Origin: UBA1422 sp963676385 | GTDB lineage: Bacteria > Bacillota > Clostridia > Peptostreptococcales > Anaerovoracaceae | Length of the DNA: 64,000 nt | NCBI GenBank assembly: GCA_963676385.2 | Contig: CAXXMM010000009.1 | Coordinates: 1-64,000, forward strand | Reading direction: 5' to 3' | Shown: positions 51,906-60,635 of the stretch, in pieces | Numbering within the stretch: position 1 is the stretch's first letter | How the letters are laid out: each line of letters opens with the position of its first letter | The notes under the pieces: generated by a model | Database searches by the model: none | Told to the model about the DNA's origin: nothing | Seen by the model: only the letters and a program-made list of their open reading frames with translations | Translations under genes and position numbers: made by a program

Positions 51906-53393
51906 GTGTTTAACTTTTGGAAAAAAATAACTGCTGGCGAGCTTACTGCCTCCGGAATTCCTGAAACATATTTGCACAAAATGTCTTCTGCACTGGTTGA
52001 GAAAAATGAAATTGCAGCGGATTATTACACCAAGTATAATGTAAAACGGGGACTTCGAAATGCCAACGGTACCGGTGTGATTGTCGGGCTGACTCAAATC
52101 AGTGAGGTCAACGGTTACCGAGTTAATGAACATGGGGAAAAGATTCCGGAAAATGGTACCCTCTATTATCGAGGGTACAACATTGAAGACCTGGTATCCA
52201 GTTATATCAATGAGGACCGTTTTGGTTTTGAGGAAGTAACCTATTTACTTCTTTTTGGGGAACTGCCTACACGAACAGAACTTGCTGAATTCAATGAATT
52301 GATATCTGCAAAAAGGGAATTGCCACCAGGATTCGCTCGAGATATGATTTTAACCACTCCATCTAGGAGTATCATGAACAAGCTTGCAAGAAGTGTCCTT
52401 GCCTTATATTGCTATGATGAGGATCCGGACTCTACTTCCATCGAAAATGTTTTGCGGCAGTCAATTGACTTAATGGGCTATTTCCCGGCATTAATTGCTT
52501 ATGCCTACCAAGCAAAAAGTTCATTTTTCGATAACCAAAGTCTGCATCTCCACAATCCCCTTTCCACGTTAAGTACTGCGGAAAATATTCTTCGAATGAT
52601 TCGGCCAACCGGAGAATATACCGATATGGAAGCAAAGGTATTGGATATCTGTTTGGTTCTTCATGCGGAACATGGTGGTGGTAACAATTCAACCTTTACA
52701 ACGCATGTTATCTCATCTTCCGGATCAGACACCTATTCTACAATTTCTGCCGCCGTAGGATCTCTGAAGGGTCCCAAACATGGTGGTGCCAACTTAGCAG
52801 TCATCAACATGCTTGAAGATTTAAAACGAAACGTGAAAGATATAACCAACCCTCAAGAGGTTGAAGCCTATTTGATTAAAGTTCTCAAAGGGGAAGCCAA
52901 TGACCGAAGTGGTTTGGTTTATGGTATGGGGCATGCCATCTATACCCTTTCAGATCCTCGGGCCGTTCTCCTCCGCCAAATGGCAAAAGATTTGGCCGCA
53001 TACAAAGGATTGGAAGCCGATTTTCAATTATGTGAATATATTGCCGACATGACACCTCGACTTTATGCCCAAGTTACTGGCATAGAAAAACCCCTTTCTG
53101 CAAATGTGGATCTATATTCTGGGTTTGTGTACAACGCATTGGATATTCCCATTGATATTGCAACCCCGCTTTTTGCAGTAGCTAGATTGTCGGGTTGGGC
53201 TGCCCACCGTATGGAAGAGCTTATTGCCGGAAAGCGACTGATTCGACCCGCCTATGTGAACGTTCTTGGCCACAGAGATTTTGTGGCGATTCCCCAACGA
53301 AAAGAACCGGTTCATACCAATGGAAACGGCAACAAATTGGGCAGAGCCACATCTAAATCAAACTCGAAAACACACAAAAAACATGGAGAATGA
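51906..53393 (+). CDS. gltA: Citrate synthase
   Basis: A 495-residue citrate (or 2-methylcitrate) synthase condensing acetyl-CoA with oxaloacetate. The catalytic residues are His292 in GPKHGGAN, His343 in GMGHAIY and Asp402 in ANVDLYSG; LHAEHGGGNNSTFT is also typical. It starts at GTG, with GGGAGG 9 nt upstream. It has a basic, Asn/Lys-rich C-terminal tail of about 30 residues (PVHTNGNGNKLGRATS and on) beyond the conserved core. No other TCA genes are adjacent. Confidence 0.94.
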   Translation: MFNFWKKITAGELTASGIPETYLHKMSSALVEKNEIAADYYTKYNVKRGLRNANGTGVIVGLTQISEVNGYRVNEHGEKIPENGTLYYRGYNIEDLVSSYINEDRFGFEEVTYLLLFGELPTRTELAEFNELISAKRELPPGFARDMILTTPSRSIMNKLARSVLALYCYDEDPDSTSIENVLRQSIDLMGYFPALIAYAYQAKSSFFDNQSLHLHNPLSTLSTAENILRMIRPTGEYTDMEAKVLDICLVLHAEHGGGNNSTFTTHVISSSGSDTYSTISAAVGSLKGPKHGGANLAVINMLEDLKRNVKDITNPQEVEAYLIKVLKGEANDRSGLVYGMGHAIYTLSDPRAVLLRQMAKDLAAYKGLEADFQLCEYIADMTPRLYAQVTGIEKPLSANVDLYSGFVYNALDIPIDIATPLFAVARLSGWAAHRMEELIAGKRLIRPAYVNVLGHRDFVAIPQRKEPVHTNGNGNKLGRATSKSNSKTHKKHGE

Positions 53394-53439
53394 TTTTGTG
53401 ATTGACTTTTAGAATTATCTCCCATTGACTGAAACACCG

Positions 53440-53474
53440 AACCCCCGGCTCTTAAGAGTCGGGGGTTCTTTTTG
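53440..53474 (+). terminator. Strong terminator after citrate synthase
   Basis: A 12-bp stem AACCCCCGGCTC / GAGTCGGGGGTT with a TTAA loop and CTTTTT tail. It also lies 32 nt beyond the stop of the minus-strand peptidase-regulator gene and may act in both directions, though the minus strand lacks a T run. Confidence 0.88.
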
Positions 53475-53505
53475 CCCCTATGTTTGAAATTTCTTTTCTA
53501 TTGGT

Positions 53506-55557
53506 TTATCGGATTATTTCTTCCAGTTGAGGTTTAAAATCGAATAATATCTTTTTGATGGCTTCAATTTTTTCTAAATAGTCCTCTTGCTTAAAGAAAG
53601 AGACAGCAACCACATTGTTGTATTTCTTATCTTGCCCTCTAATAGGTATCCCCACTCCCACCACATAAGACTGGGTTTCGTCCACGCTGATTACATACCC
53701 TTGTTCTCTTATTTTTTTGTATTCCGCCAACAACGCTTCGCCGCTTGTAAGAGTATTGGGTGCTGTTTTCTCAAATTTCATACCATCCAATTGGGCAGCT
53801 GACAAAGGTCGCTCATGGTATGCCATGAGACATTTGCCATATGTCCCTTTGTTCATAGGGTAAAATGTTCCTGGTCTGTCATTCATTTTAATCGCTTGAT
53901 GGGCTTCAACCGAATAAATGGAAACGACCTTGTCTCCGTCTCGTCTGGCAAGACCAACAGATTCTTTTGTCCTTTCTGCAATTTCTTCCAGTATGTTGTA
54001 CACCCGTTCTTCATAGCTTCCACTACTTAGATATAAATTCCCCAGCATATAATTGGTGGGGCCCAGCCGATATTGCTTTGTTTTTTCATCTTTTGTTAGA
54101 AATCCTCGATTTTCTAGGGTGGTAAGGTTGCGATAAACGGTGGTTCTGTTCATTGCAGTTTTTTGGACCAAGTCATTTAGTGTAAAGCGATAGGGTGGAT
54201 CCTGAAACAAATCCAAAATAGTTAATCCCTTTTCAAAACTTGTCATAGTTTCCAACTTTTTCTTTTTATCAATATCCGTTGCCCCTCGAACCAAATAAGC
54301 GGCATATATTTTGGTGGCTAACATCATGGTTTGGATGGACAATCTTTCGTTTTCTTCATGAGCGCCACTTTCATCACTCTGAAAAATCGGGCCCCATGAA
54401 ACACAGTTATTCATGGATTTTGCGTAGGAGGTTCCATCTGCCACCATAAAACTGCCATCACAACCATACTCTTCGGATACTTGTTTCATCAACTGGAGGT
54501 GCTCTTGTTTTTCATCAACCATCATCGGAGCAAGGCAATCTTTCATTACAACTGCATAATCGTACTGGGTTCCCCAACGATTAAATGCAGCTAAAACATC
54601 TTTGCTTTCTACCGGATATCTTTGGCGAACATTAATATTCATAAAGACACCGGTATCTGTTAAACGTAATAATGTTGGCGTTGCAGTGCTTTTTCCAACA
54701 TAATGCCCGTTATAAAATTCTTCCCCGTTGTCAATGGCCAGTGCAGATCCTGTGGGTTCTTCAAAAAAATGTCTCACAAACCGGGCGAAATTAAAATCAT
54801 CTGCTTCAGATAAATTGTTGCACAGTTTTACAATGGCGTTATCTGCCTGTAGCGGCAAGGAACTGTGAGCTGAGACGCCACTCACCATAACAGGGTGCTG
54901 CCCTTTTATTTGTATGTTGGCTAATGATGGAATGGTATTGGTGCTATCTCCCGAGTCCAAAGCTATTAATCGACTTCTCTGTGGCTCATAAAAATATAAT
55001 TCCACATCAGCATATCCTTTTTCAATATTATAGATTGGAAAATCTCCATCAGGAGAAAAACCGTAATCCGGCATGGGAAACTCTTTCTTGAAATTCCGAA
55101 TATCCGTCCATTCTTCCTCTTCAGCCGTCCCTACAATCAACCATATTTTTTTGTTTAGTTTTATGTCCAGGTCTTTCATCGCTTTTAAGGCATACAATCC
55201 CATAATCACTGGGCCTTTATCGTCAATGGTGCCCCGCCCCCAAAGGTATCCATCCTTTTCCACACATACAAAAGGATCCGAAACCCATTTTGCCGGATCT
55301 CCAATACCCACCACATCCACATGGACCAAAATACCTATGGTTTCTTTCCCATGTCCGTATTCAATGATTCCCACATCATTGGTGGAAGTTTTCATGGTGG
55401 AAAATCCCATTTGAGATGCCATCTCTAAGGTTTTATCCAAGGCATAACGGACTTCCTTCACATGGCCTGTCAAACTGGGAATCTTAATTAATTTCTTTAG
55501 ATCTTCCACCATGCTTTCTTGGAATTGATCTATCTTTTGATCAATCAGTTGTTTCAT
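53506..55557 (-). CDS. Fusion of PepV-like M20 dipeptidase and IclR-type regulator
   Basis: A 683-residue single open frame. Residues 1-430 are an M20 peptidase of the PepV type: metal ligands His79 and Asp81 (LVHVDVVG), Asp113 (DDKGP), Glu146/147 (GTAEEEEW), Asp170 (SPDGDFP) and His400 (DESGAHEENE), with the lid histidine in VSAHSSLPLQADNA; all appear intact. Residues 438-683 are a complete IclR protein: opening MTSFEKGLTILDLF, winged helix LNDLVQKTAMNRTTVYRNL, and a GAF-like effector domain (NKGTYGKCLMAY, YVVGVGIPIRG). Met438 (ATG at 54244-54246) could serve as a separate start, but its upstream signal is weak. It is the last gene of the operon, coupled by ATGA to the preceding M20 gene. 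Confidence 0.9.
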   Translation of the reverse strand: MKQLIDQKIDQFQESMVEDLKKLIKIPSLTGHVKEVRYALDKTLEMASQMGFSTMKTSTNDVGIIEYGHGKETIGILVHVDVVGIGDPAKWVSDPFVCVEKDGYLWGRGTIDDKGPVIMGLYALKAMKDLDIKLNKKIWLIVGTAEEEEWTDIRNFKKEFPMPDYGFSPDGDFPIYNIEKGYADVELYFYEPQRSRLIALDSGDSTNTIPSLANIQIKGQHPVMVSGVSAHSSLPLQADNAIVKLCNNLSEADDFNFARFVRHFFEEPTGSALAIDNGEEFYNGHYVGKSTATPTLLRLTDTGVFMNINVRQRYPVESKDVLAAFNRWGTQYDYAVVMKDCLAPMMVDEKQEHLQLMKQVSEEYGCDGSFMVADGTSYAKSMNNCVSWGPIFQSDESGAHEENERLSIQTMMLATKIYAAYLVRGATDIDKKKKLETMTSFEKGLTILDLFQDPPYRFTLNDLVQKTAMNRTTVYRNLTTLENRGFLTKDEKTKQYRLGPTNYMLGNLYLSSGSYEERVYNILEEIAERTKESVGLARRDGDKVVSIYSVEAHQAIKMNDRPGTFYPMNKGTYGKCLMAYHERPLSAAQLDGMKFEKTAPNTLTSGEALLAEYKKIREQGYVISVDETQSYVVGVGIPIRGQDKKYNNVVAVSFFKQEDYLEKIEAIKKILFDFKPQLEEIIR

Positions 55558-56747
55558 TCCCGGTTTTCTCCTCGCCCAAAAGCCAATCCAATGCCGGCAT
55601 ATAGCAACACCGCTTGACGTAACGCCTCCACAGAAATTGATTCATTGGCAGAATGTGCCAAGTCTAGTTTCCCCGGTCCCAAAATAATACAATCGCTTTG
55701 TGTCTGACTGTGAATCATTCCTCCATCTGTCCATGCGGAAAAAGTGTCAATGACCGGCTCTCCCATTTTTAATAGGTGCATTGTATTAATGGTGGTCTGC
55801 ACAATACCACTATTTACATCCATGGAAAACGGCAAATGGGGAAGCATCTCACTATCCTCAAAATAATTGGAAACTTTTGCCTCAAATCCAGGATATTTTG
55901 ATTCCAATAGTTTTGTTGCATCTTCTAGTTCTTGATAAACTTGCTCTCTGGTTTCCACGGGTAAAAAACGGCGATCCAACACCAGTTGACAGGTATCTGG
56001 CACGGTGCTGGGCTGATCTCCCCCGCTTATTGTTCCTATGTTTATGGTTCCGCACCCTAAAACCGGGTGGGTACGCCCAGATAGCACTTTGCTGTATTCT
56101 TCTTCAAGGTAATTGATTAAACGTCCAGCCATGGTAATGGCATTGACGCCTTCCTTAAGGTTTCCACTATGGGTCTTTTTTCCGGACACCTCAACCTTAA
56201 TCCATTCCAACCCTTTATGCCCTAATCCGATGGCTAAATCTGTAGGTTCCCCAACAATGACACCATGAACGTTGGGCCATTCTTGTATCAACGCCTCCAC
56301 TCCGGTTCCTTTTTCTTCTTCATCTATCACCGCAGCAAAATATAAATCTCCCGGAGGAACTACTCCTGACAGGCGAATTGCTCCCATTGCCGCCATCATT
56401 GCCGCCAAAGGGCCTTTCATATCGCAAGCCCCTCTGCCATGAAGGTTGCCATCCAAGATTTTTCCCGAAAACGGATCTTTCATATCATAAGGAGGCACCG
56501 TATCCATATGACCGGTGAACATCAGCGATGGTCCATCATTACCGGGGATTTTTGCAATCACGTTAGGCCTGCCTTCGCTGACCCATTGCCGTTTTACTTC
56601 AATCCCCAGATTTTCAAAATAGGATACAATATAATTCGCAACCTTTTCTTCTTGCCGAGCCATGTGAGAATAGCTGGGAATGCCTATTAAATCCCCTGCA
56701 ATGGTCTCAACATTCATGGTTGCCGCCAGTTTCATAATGTCTTTCAT
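55554..56747 (-). CDS. M20 family amidohydrolase (ArgE/DapE type)
   Basis: A 397-residue di-metal hydrolase. His80 and Asp82 (FTGHMDTVPPY), Asp109 (GRGACDMKGPLAA), Glu143/144 (VIDEEEKG), Glu167 (VGEPTD) and the C-terminal His in LDLAHSANE are present, and the dimerisation lid opens with KKTHSGNLKEGVNAI. The family covers acetylornithine and succinyl-diaminopimelate deacylases and dipeptidases; context favours processing of imported peptides. It overlaps both neighbours by ATGA. Confidence 0.9.
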   Translation of the reverse strand: MKDIMKLAATMNVETIAGDLIGIPSYSHMARQEEKVANYIVSYFENLGIEVKRQWVSEGRPNVIAKIPGNDGPSLMFTGHMDTVPPYDMKDPFSGKILDGNLHGRGACDMKGPLAAMMAAMGAIRLSGVVPPGDLYFAAVIDEEEKGTGVEALIQEWPNVHGVIVGEPTDLAIGLGHKGLEWIKVEVSGKKTHSGNLKEGVNAITMAGRLINYLEEEYSKVLSGRTHPVLGCGTINIGTISGGDQPSTVPDTCQLVLDRRFLPVETREQVYQELEDATKLLESKYPGFEAKVSNYFEDSEMLPHLPFSMDVNSGIVQTTINTMHLLKMGEPVIDTFSAWTDGGMIHSQTQSDCIILGPGKLDLAHSANESISVEALRQAVLLYAGIGLAFGRGENRE

Positions 56748-57754
56748 TCTTTCTTCTCCGTCTGTGTATATGGTTCCCCACTAATCAAATGACATGCCAC
56801 AAAATGTCCGGGTCCAACCTTTTTCAGTTCTGGTTCTGTTTCTTTGCACTGGGGCTCTGCCACTGGACAACGGTTGTAAAACTTGCAGCCGGCAATGACT
56901 TCTGTGGGGTTTGGAGTTTCTCCTTCTAACACTTCCCGCAGACCATTTCGTTTTCTTCCTGGTTGGGGCATGACAGAAAGAAGGGCTTTGGTATAAGGGT
57001 GGAGTCCATAATGAATAATGGTATCTCCTTCTCCGATTTCCATCACCTTTCCCAAATATAAGATTCCTATCCGATCTGAAATTAACCAAGCCAATGATAA
57101 ATCATGGGTAATGAACAAATAAGACAAATTGATTCGTTCCTTTAAATCCAGCATCAATTTTAGAATCCCCGTGCGTATAGATGCATCCAACATGGAAACC
57201 GGTTCATCCGCCACAATAAACTTTGGGTTCATAATCATTGCACTTGCAATAACCACCCGTTGCCTTTGGCCTCCCGATAATTCATAGGGATAACGAAAGA
57301 AAAAATCCTCACCTGGCGTCAATCCAGCCAATTCCAAAGCCTCTTTCCCCTTTTGAATCCGTTCCTCTTCCGTCGTGACCAATTTGTTTACTACCAAAGG
57401 TTCCGTCACAATGTCCAGTATTTGATCTCTGGGGTTCAAAGATTGATAAGGATCTTGGTAGATCATCTGCGCTTTTTGTCGGAACCCTTGCATCTCAGCG
57501 GAATTTCCGGGGTTCAGTGGCTTCCCATCAAAAAGCATGGTCTCATATTCGCAGGGCACCAACTGAAGCAATGCTTTGCCGGTGGTGGTTTTACCGCTTC
57601 CGGATTCGCCAACCAATGATACTATCTCCCCTTCTTTTATGGTCAAATCTACTCCATCTACTGCCTTCAGGGTTTTTGCCTTTCCCGATCCAAAAGATTT
57701 TTTAATTTTAAAATAAACTTTTAGATTCTTTGTTTCAAAAATATTATTTGCCAT
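56744..57754 (-). CDS. oppF: Oligopeptide ABC transporter ATPase OppF-like
   Basis: A 336-residue ABC ATPase. Walker A GESGSGKTTTGKAL, Q-loop, ABC signature LSGGQRQRVVIASAM, Walker B FIVADEPVSMLDAS, H-loop ITHD, and the C-terminal oligopeptide domain with four cysteines around CKFYNRCPVAEPQC (a pattern linked to an Fe-S cluster in some dipeptide transporters). The start at 57754 has GGGAGGAAA; the upstream ATG at 57814 lies in oppD. Confidence 0.94.
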   Translation of the reverse strand: MANNIFETKNLKVYFKIKKSFGSGKAKTLKAVDGVDLTIKEGEIVSLVGESGSGKTTTGKALLQLVPCEYETMLFDGKPLNPGNSAEMQGFRQKAQMIYQDPYQSLNPRDQILDIVTEPLVVNKLVTTEEERIQKGKEALELAGLTPGEDFFFRYPYELSGGQRQRVVIASAMIMNPKFIVADEPVSMLDASIRTGILKLMLDLKERINLSYLFITHDLSLAWLISDRIGILYLGKVMEIGEGDTIIHYGLHPYTKALLSVMPQPGRKRNGLREVLEGETPNPTEVIAGCKFYNRCPVAEPQCKETEPELKKVGPGHFVACHLISGEPYTQTEKKE

Positions 57755-58715
57755 TGAGTATTTCCTCCCATCTATGACAGGCCACATAATGACCCTCTTT
57801 GATTTCAAGGCCATTTGGGGTTTCTATGTGGCAAATATCTAACGCATACTCACAGCGTGGTGAAAAGGCACAACCTGGTGGCAAATCCAACATGTTTGGG
57901 GGTACTCCCGGGATTCCCGTGGGAACGGTTTTGTCTCCATCAATGTTGGGGAAACAGCCAATAAGTTTTTTTGTATATGGATGAGCCGTTTCCTCAAATA
58001 ATATGTCGGCATCAGCCTTTTCAACAATCTTTCCGGCATACATTACCGCAATTTTATCACAGGTTTCTGCCAGAATAGAAAGATCATGGGTAATAAGAAT
58101 AAACCCCATGTGAAATTCCTTTTGCAACTTTTCAATAATATTTAGAATCTGCGCCTGTACCATAACATCCAGCGCAGTGGTAGGCTCATCGCCAATAATA
58201 ATTTTGGGGCTGCATGCCAAGGCCATGGCAATCATAACCCTTTGCTTCATTCCTCCACTAAACTCATGGGGATACTGTCGAATCCGTTCTCCGGGAATTT
58301 CCATTAATTCCAACAAATCCGATGCTCGCTTCAGTGCTTCTTGGTGGGGTATTTTTTCGTGGAGAACAATCGCCTCTGCGATTTGATCTCCAATACGCAT
58401 TACCGGATTTAAGGCGTTCATGGCCCCCTGGAATACAACTGAGACATCATTCCATCTAAAACGTTGCATTTCCACATCAGAAAGCTTGGCCAAATCTTGC
58501 CCTTCCAGATAGATTTCTCCTCCCACAATTTTACCTTCTTTGGGCAACAATTGTGCGATGGACAGTGCACTGGTGGTTTTTCCACAGCCAGACTCTCCCA
58601 CCAACCCCAAGGTTTCACCATAATCCAAATCAAAACTAACCCCATCCACAGCTTTCACCGTGCCTTGAGATATGGTAAAGTAGGTCTGTAAATTTTTTAC
58701 TTCTAATAATTTCAT
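57744..58715 (-). CDS. oppD: Oligopeptide ABC transporter ATPase OppD-like
   Basis: A 323-residue ABC ATPase. Walker A GESGCGKTTSALSI, signature FSGGMKQRVMIAMAL, Walker B IIGDEPTTALDVM, and the C-terminal oligopeptide domain with CAFSPRCEYALDIC are present. It would form the heterodimeric motor with OppF. It starts 1 nt after oppC stops and overlaps oppF by 11 nt. Confidence 0.95.
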   Translation of the reverse strand: MKLLEVKNLQTYFTISQGTVKAVDGVSFDLDYGETLGLVGESGCGKTTSALSIAQLLPKEGKIVGGEIYLEGQDLAKLSDVEMQRFRWNDVSVVFQGAMNALNPVMRIGDQIAEAIVLHEKIPHQEALKRASDLLELMEIPGERIRQYPHEFSGGMKQRVMIAMALACSPKIIIGDEPTTALDVMVQAQILNIIEKLQKEFHMGFILITHDLSILAETCDKIAVMYAGKIVEKADADILFEETAHPYTKKLIGCFPNIDGDKTVPTGIPGVPPNMLDLPPGCAFSPRCEYALDICHIETPNGLEIKEGHYVACHRWEEILNGK

Positions 58716-58716
58716 C

Positions 58717-59595
58717 TTATCTTTCCTTGAATTTTGGATTCATTATTTCATCGAATGCATAGCCCATCAATGCGAAGGACAATACGACAAGTACAACACA
58801 TAATCCCGGGGGCAAATAATACCAGTAGGCATTGGAACTGGCTGCCCCACTTTCAAATGCATAATGGAGCATCATACCCCAGCTCGCTTGGGTGGGATCT
58901 CCTAAACCAAGAAAACTTAAGGTCGTTTCCGTGACGATGGCGGTTGCCGCAACCAACACCGTGTTGGCGAAAATCAGGGGGAAGACATTGGGCAAAATAT
59001 GCCTAACCATAATATGCCAGCTTCCTGCTCCTAACGATACTGTTCTTTCAACAAACTGTCGCTCTTTTACCGAAAGCGTTTGAGACCGTACCACCCGGGC
59101 AGTACTGGCCCAACTGGTAATGCCAATTACAAAAATGATGTTCCAAATGCTGGTTCCTAAAATTGCTGCAAGAACCATCATAAGGGGCAGCCAAGGAATA
59201 ACCAGAAAAAAATCAGTAAGGCGCATGAGTAGATTGTCTACTGTCTTTCCAAAATACCCAGACGTAATCCCAACTAAGGTTCCAATTCCCATGGAGAGCA
59301 GGGTTGCCATAATGCCAATAAGCAAAGAGATTCTCGCTCCGGACATAAGATTTGCCAATACATCTCTACCCATATCATCGGTCCCCAGCCAGTGTTTGCT
59401 GCTGGGCGGCAGCAGCATTTCATTTACGTTGCCTAAATCCGTGGATGAAAATGGTACGATCATGGGCCCAAAAATTGCAACCAAGACAATAAAGGATAAT
59501 ATGACGGTGCCGGTTAAGGCCATTTTATTATGATAGATGCTGGACAAGAACTCCTTCATCTTACGTTTTCTCATTTGAGTTTTTATGTTGCTCAT
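58717..59595 (-). CDS. oppC: Peptide ABC transporter permease OppC-like
   Basis: A 292-residue permease with six predicted membrane segments. The N-terminal OppC domain and the cytoplasmic coupling (EAA) loop (ERTVSLGAGSWHIMVRHILPNVFP) are clear, as is the family sequence HWLGTDDMGRDVLANLMSGARISL. AGGAGGTGATGGC precedes the ATG. It pairs with OppB. Confidence 0.95.
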   Translation of the reverse strand: MSNIKTQMRKRKMKEFLSSIYHNKMALTGTVILSFIVLVAIFGPMIVPFSSTDLGNVNEMLLPPSSKHWLGTDDMGRDVLANLMSGARISLLIGIMATLLSMGIGTLVGITSGYFGKTVDNLLMRLTDFFLVIPWLPLMMVLAAILGTSIWNIIFVIGITSWASTARVVRSQTLSVKERQFVERTVSLGAGSWHIMVRHILPNVFPLIFANTVLVAATAIVTETTLSFLGLGDPTQASWGMMLHYAFESGAASSNAYWYYLPPGLCVVLVVLSFALMGYAFDEIMNPKFKER

Positions 59596-59606
59596 GCCAT
59601 CACCTC

Positions 59607-60575
59607 CTATTCCTTCACTCTTGGATCAATGTATGTATAGGTCAAATCCGCAATATAATTTGCCACAATTACGCTAATGGTCATAAGTAGAAACAAACCT
59701 TGCAGCAATGGATAATCTCTAGCACTCAAAGCCTCATACATTAAGGTCCCCAGACCCGGCCAAGAAAATATGGTTTCGATTTGTATGGCGCCGGCCAGCA
59801 CCAATCCCAAATTAATAGCCACGATGGTTACCATTGGCAACATGGCATTTGGCACCGCATGCTTCCGCAGAATATATTTTTCACTAAAACCTTTGGCTTT
59901 GGCAGTTGTAATGTAATCCTCTGCCAGTACATCCATCAATGTGTTTCGCATGGTCAACGCATACTCTCCAATGAGCAATATACTCATGGTAACGATTGGA
60001 AGAATACTATGATGCAAAATATCACCTAACCGGGTTCCCAAATCCGCAAATGCCAATCCAGGGCTTTCCATCCCCCCAACAGGGAACCAGTGAAGTCCAA
60101 CAGAAAATACAGCGACCATAATCATTCCTAACCAGAATGTAGGCATTGCATAGGTAATCAGCGAAAATCCTAAAGTGGCAACGTCAATTTTTGTCCCACG
60201 TCTAGCGGCGGCAATGATTCCCAGAAGGATTCCCACAATAATAGCTAAAATCTCTGCAATGCCAAGAAGATAAACAGTTGGAAGAATTCGTGGGGCAATA
60301 ACAGAGGTAACATCGCTTTTGTAAATAAAGGACATGCCCAAGTCGCCTTGGAACATATTCTGGAAATAAATTACAAACTGGGTATACCAAGGCTGATCCA
60401 ACCCATAAAAGGATCGGACCGCATCAATCATTTCAGGTGTTGCCTTTGGATTTCGCATAATCATGGTTAACGGATCTCCCGGGAGAACACGAAACAGGAT
60501 ATAATTGAAAATGAGTACAATCAACACTGTAATGATGGCATACAATGACTTCTTGATAATATAATTACGTCTCAT
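59607..60575 (-). CDS. oppB: Peptide ABC transporter permease OppB-like
   Basis: A 322-residue permease with six predicted membrane segments. FRVLPGDPLTMI after the first helix, the coupling loop TTAKAKGFSEKYILRKHAVPNAMLP and the C-terminal ADLTYTYIDPRVK are OppB hallmarks. I chose 60575 (MRRNYIIKK); the ATG at 60602 lies inside a strong hairpin. Confidence 0.94.
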   Translation of the reverse strand: MRRNYIIKKSLYAIITVLIVLIFNYILFRVLPGDPLTMIMRNPKATPEMIDAVRSFYGLDQPWYTQFVIYFQNMFQGDLGMSFIYKSDVTSVIAPRILPTVYLLGIAEILAIIVGILLGIIAAARRGTKIDVATLGFSLITYAMPTFWLGMIMVAVFSVGLHWFPVGGMESPGLAFADLGTRLGDILHHSILPIVTMSILLIGEYALTMRNTLMDVLAEDYITTAKAKGFSEKYILRKHAVPNAMLPMVTIVAINLGLVLAGAIQIETIFSWPGLGTLMYEALSARDYPLLQGLFLLMTISVIVANYIADLTYTYIDPRVKE

Positions 60576-60595
60576 CAGTACCTCGAATAATGAAA

Positions 60596-60619
60596 GGGGC
60601 AAGGCATCTGCCTTGCCCC
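60596..60619 (-). repeat. Intercistronic hairpin between oppA and oppB
   Basis: A perfect inverted repeat GGGGCAAGGCA / TGCCTTGCCCC with a 2-nt centre begins 16 nt after the oppA stop. On the minus strand only CCCCTTTC follows, so it may stabilise the oppA mRNA end or act as a leaky terminator, giving more binding protein than permease. Confidence 0.6.
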
Positions 60620-60635
60620 GGCATAAATATTGGTT

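Noticed and set aside
51717..52133. 139-codon minus-strand frame overlapping the start of citrate synthase and its promoter
   Set aside because: It covers both the uvrB and citrate synthase promoters, has no RBS, and its product resembles no family; the plus-strand citrate synthase explains the region.
53440..53474. Hairpin as the terminator of the opp/M20-IclR operon
   Set aside because: On the minus strand no T run follows the stem, so it is called only for citrate synthase; a role on the other strand remains possible.
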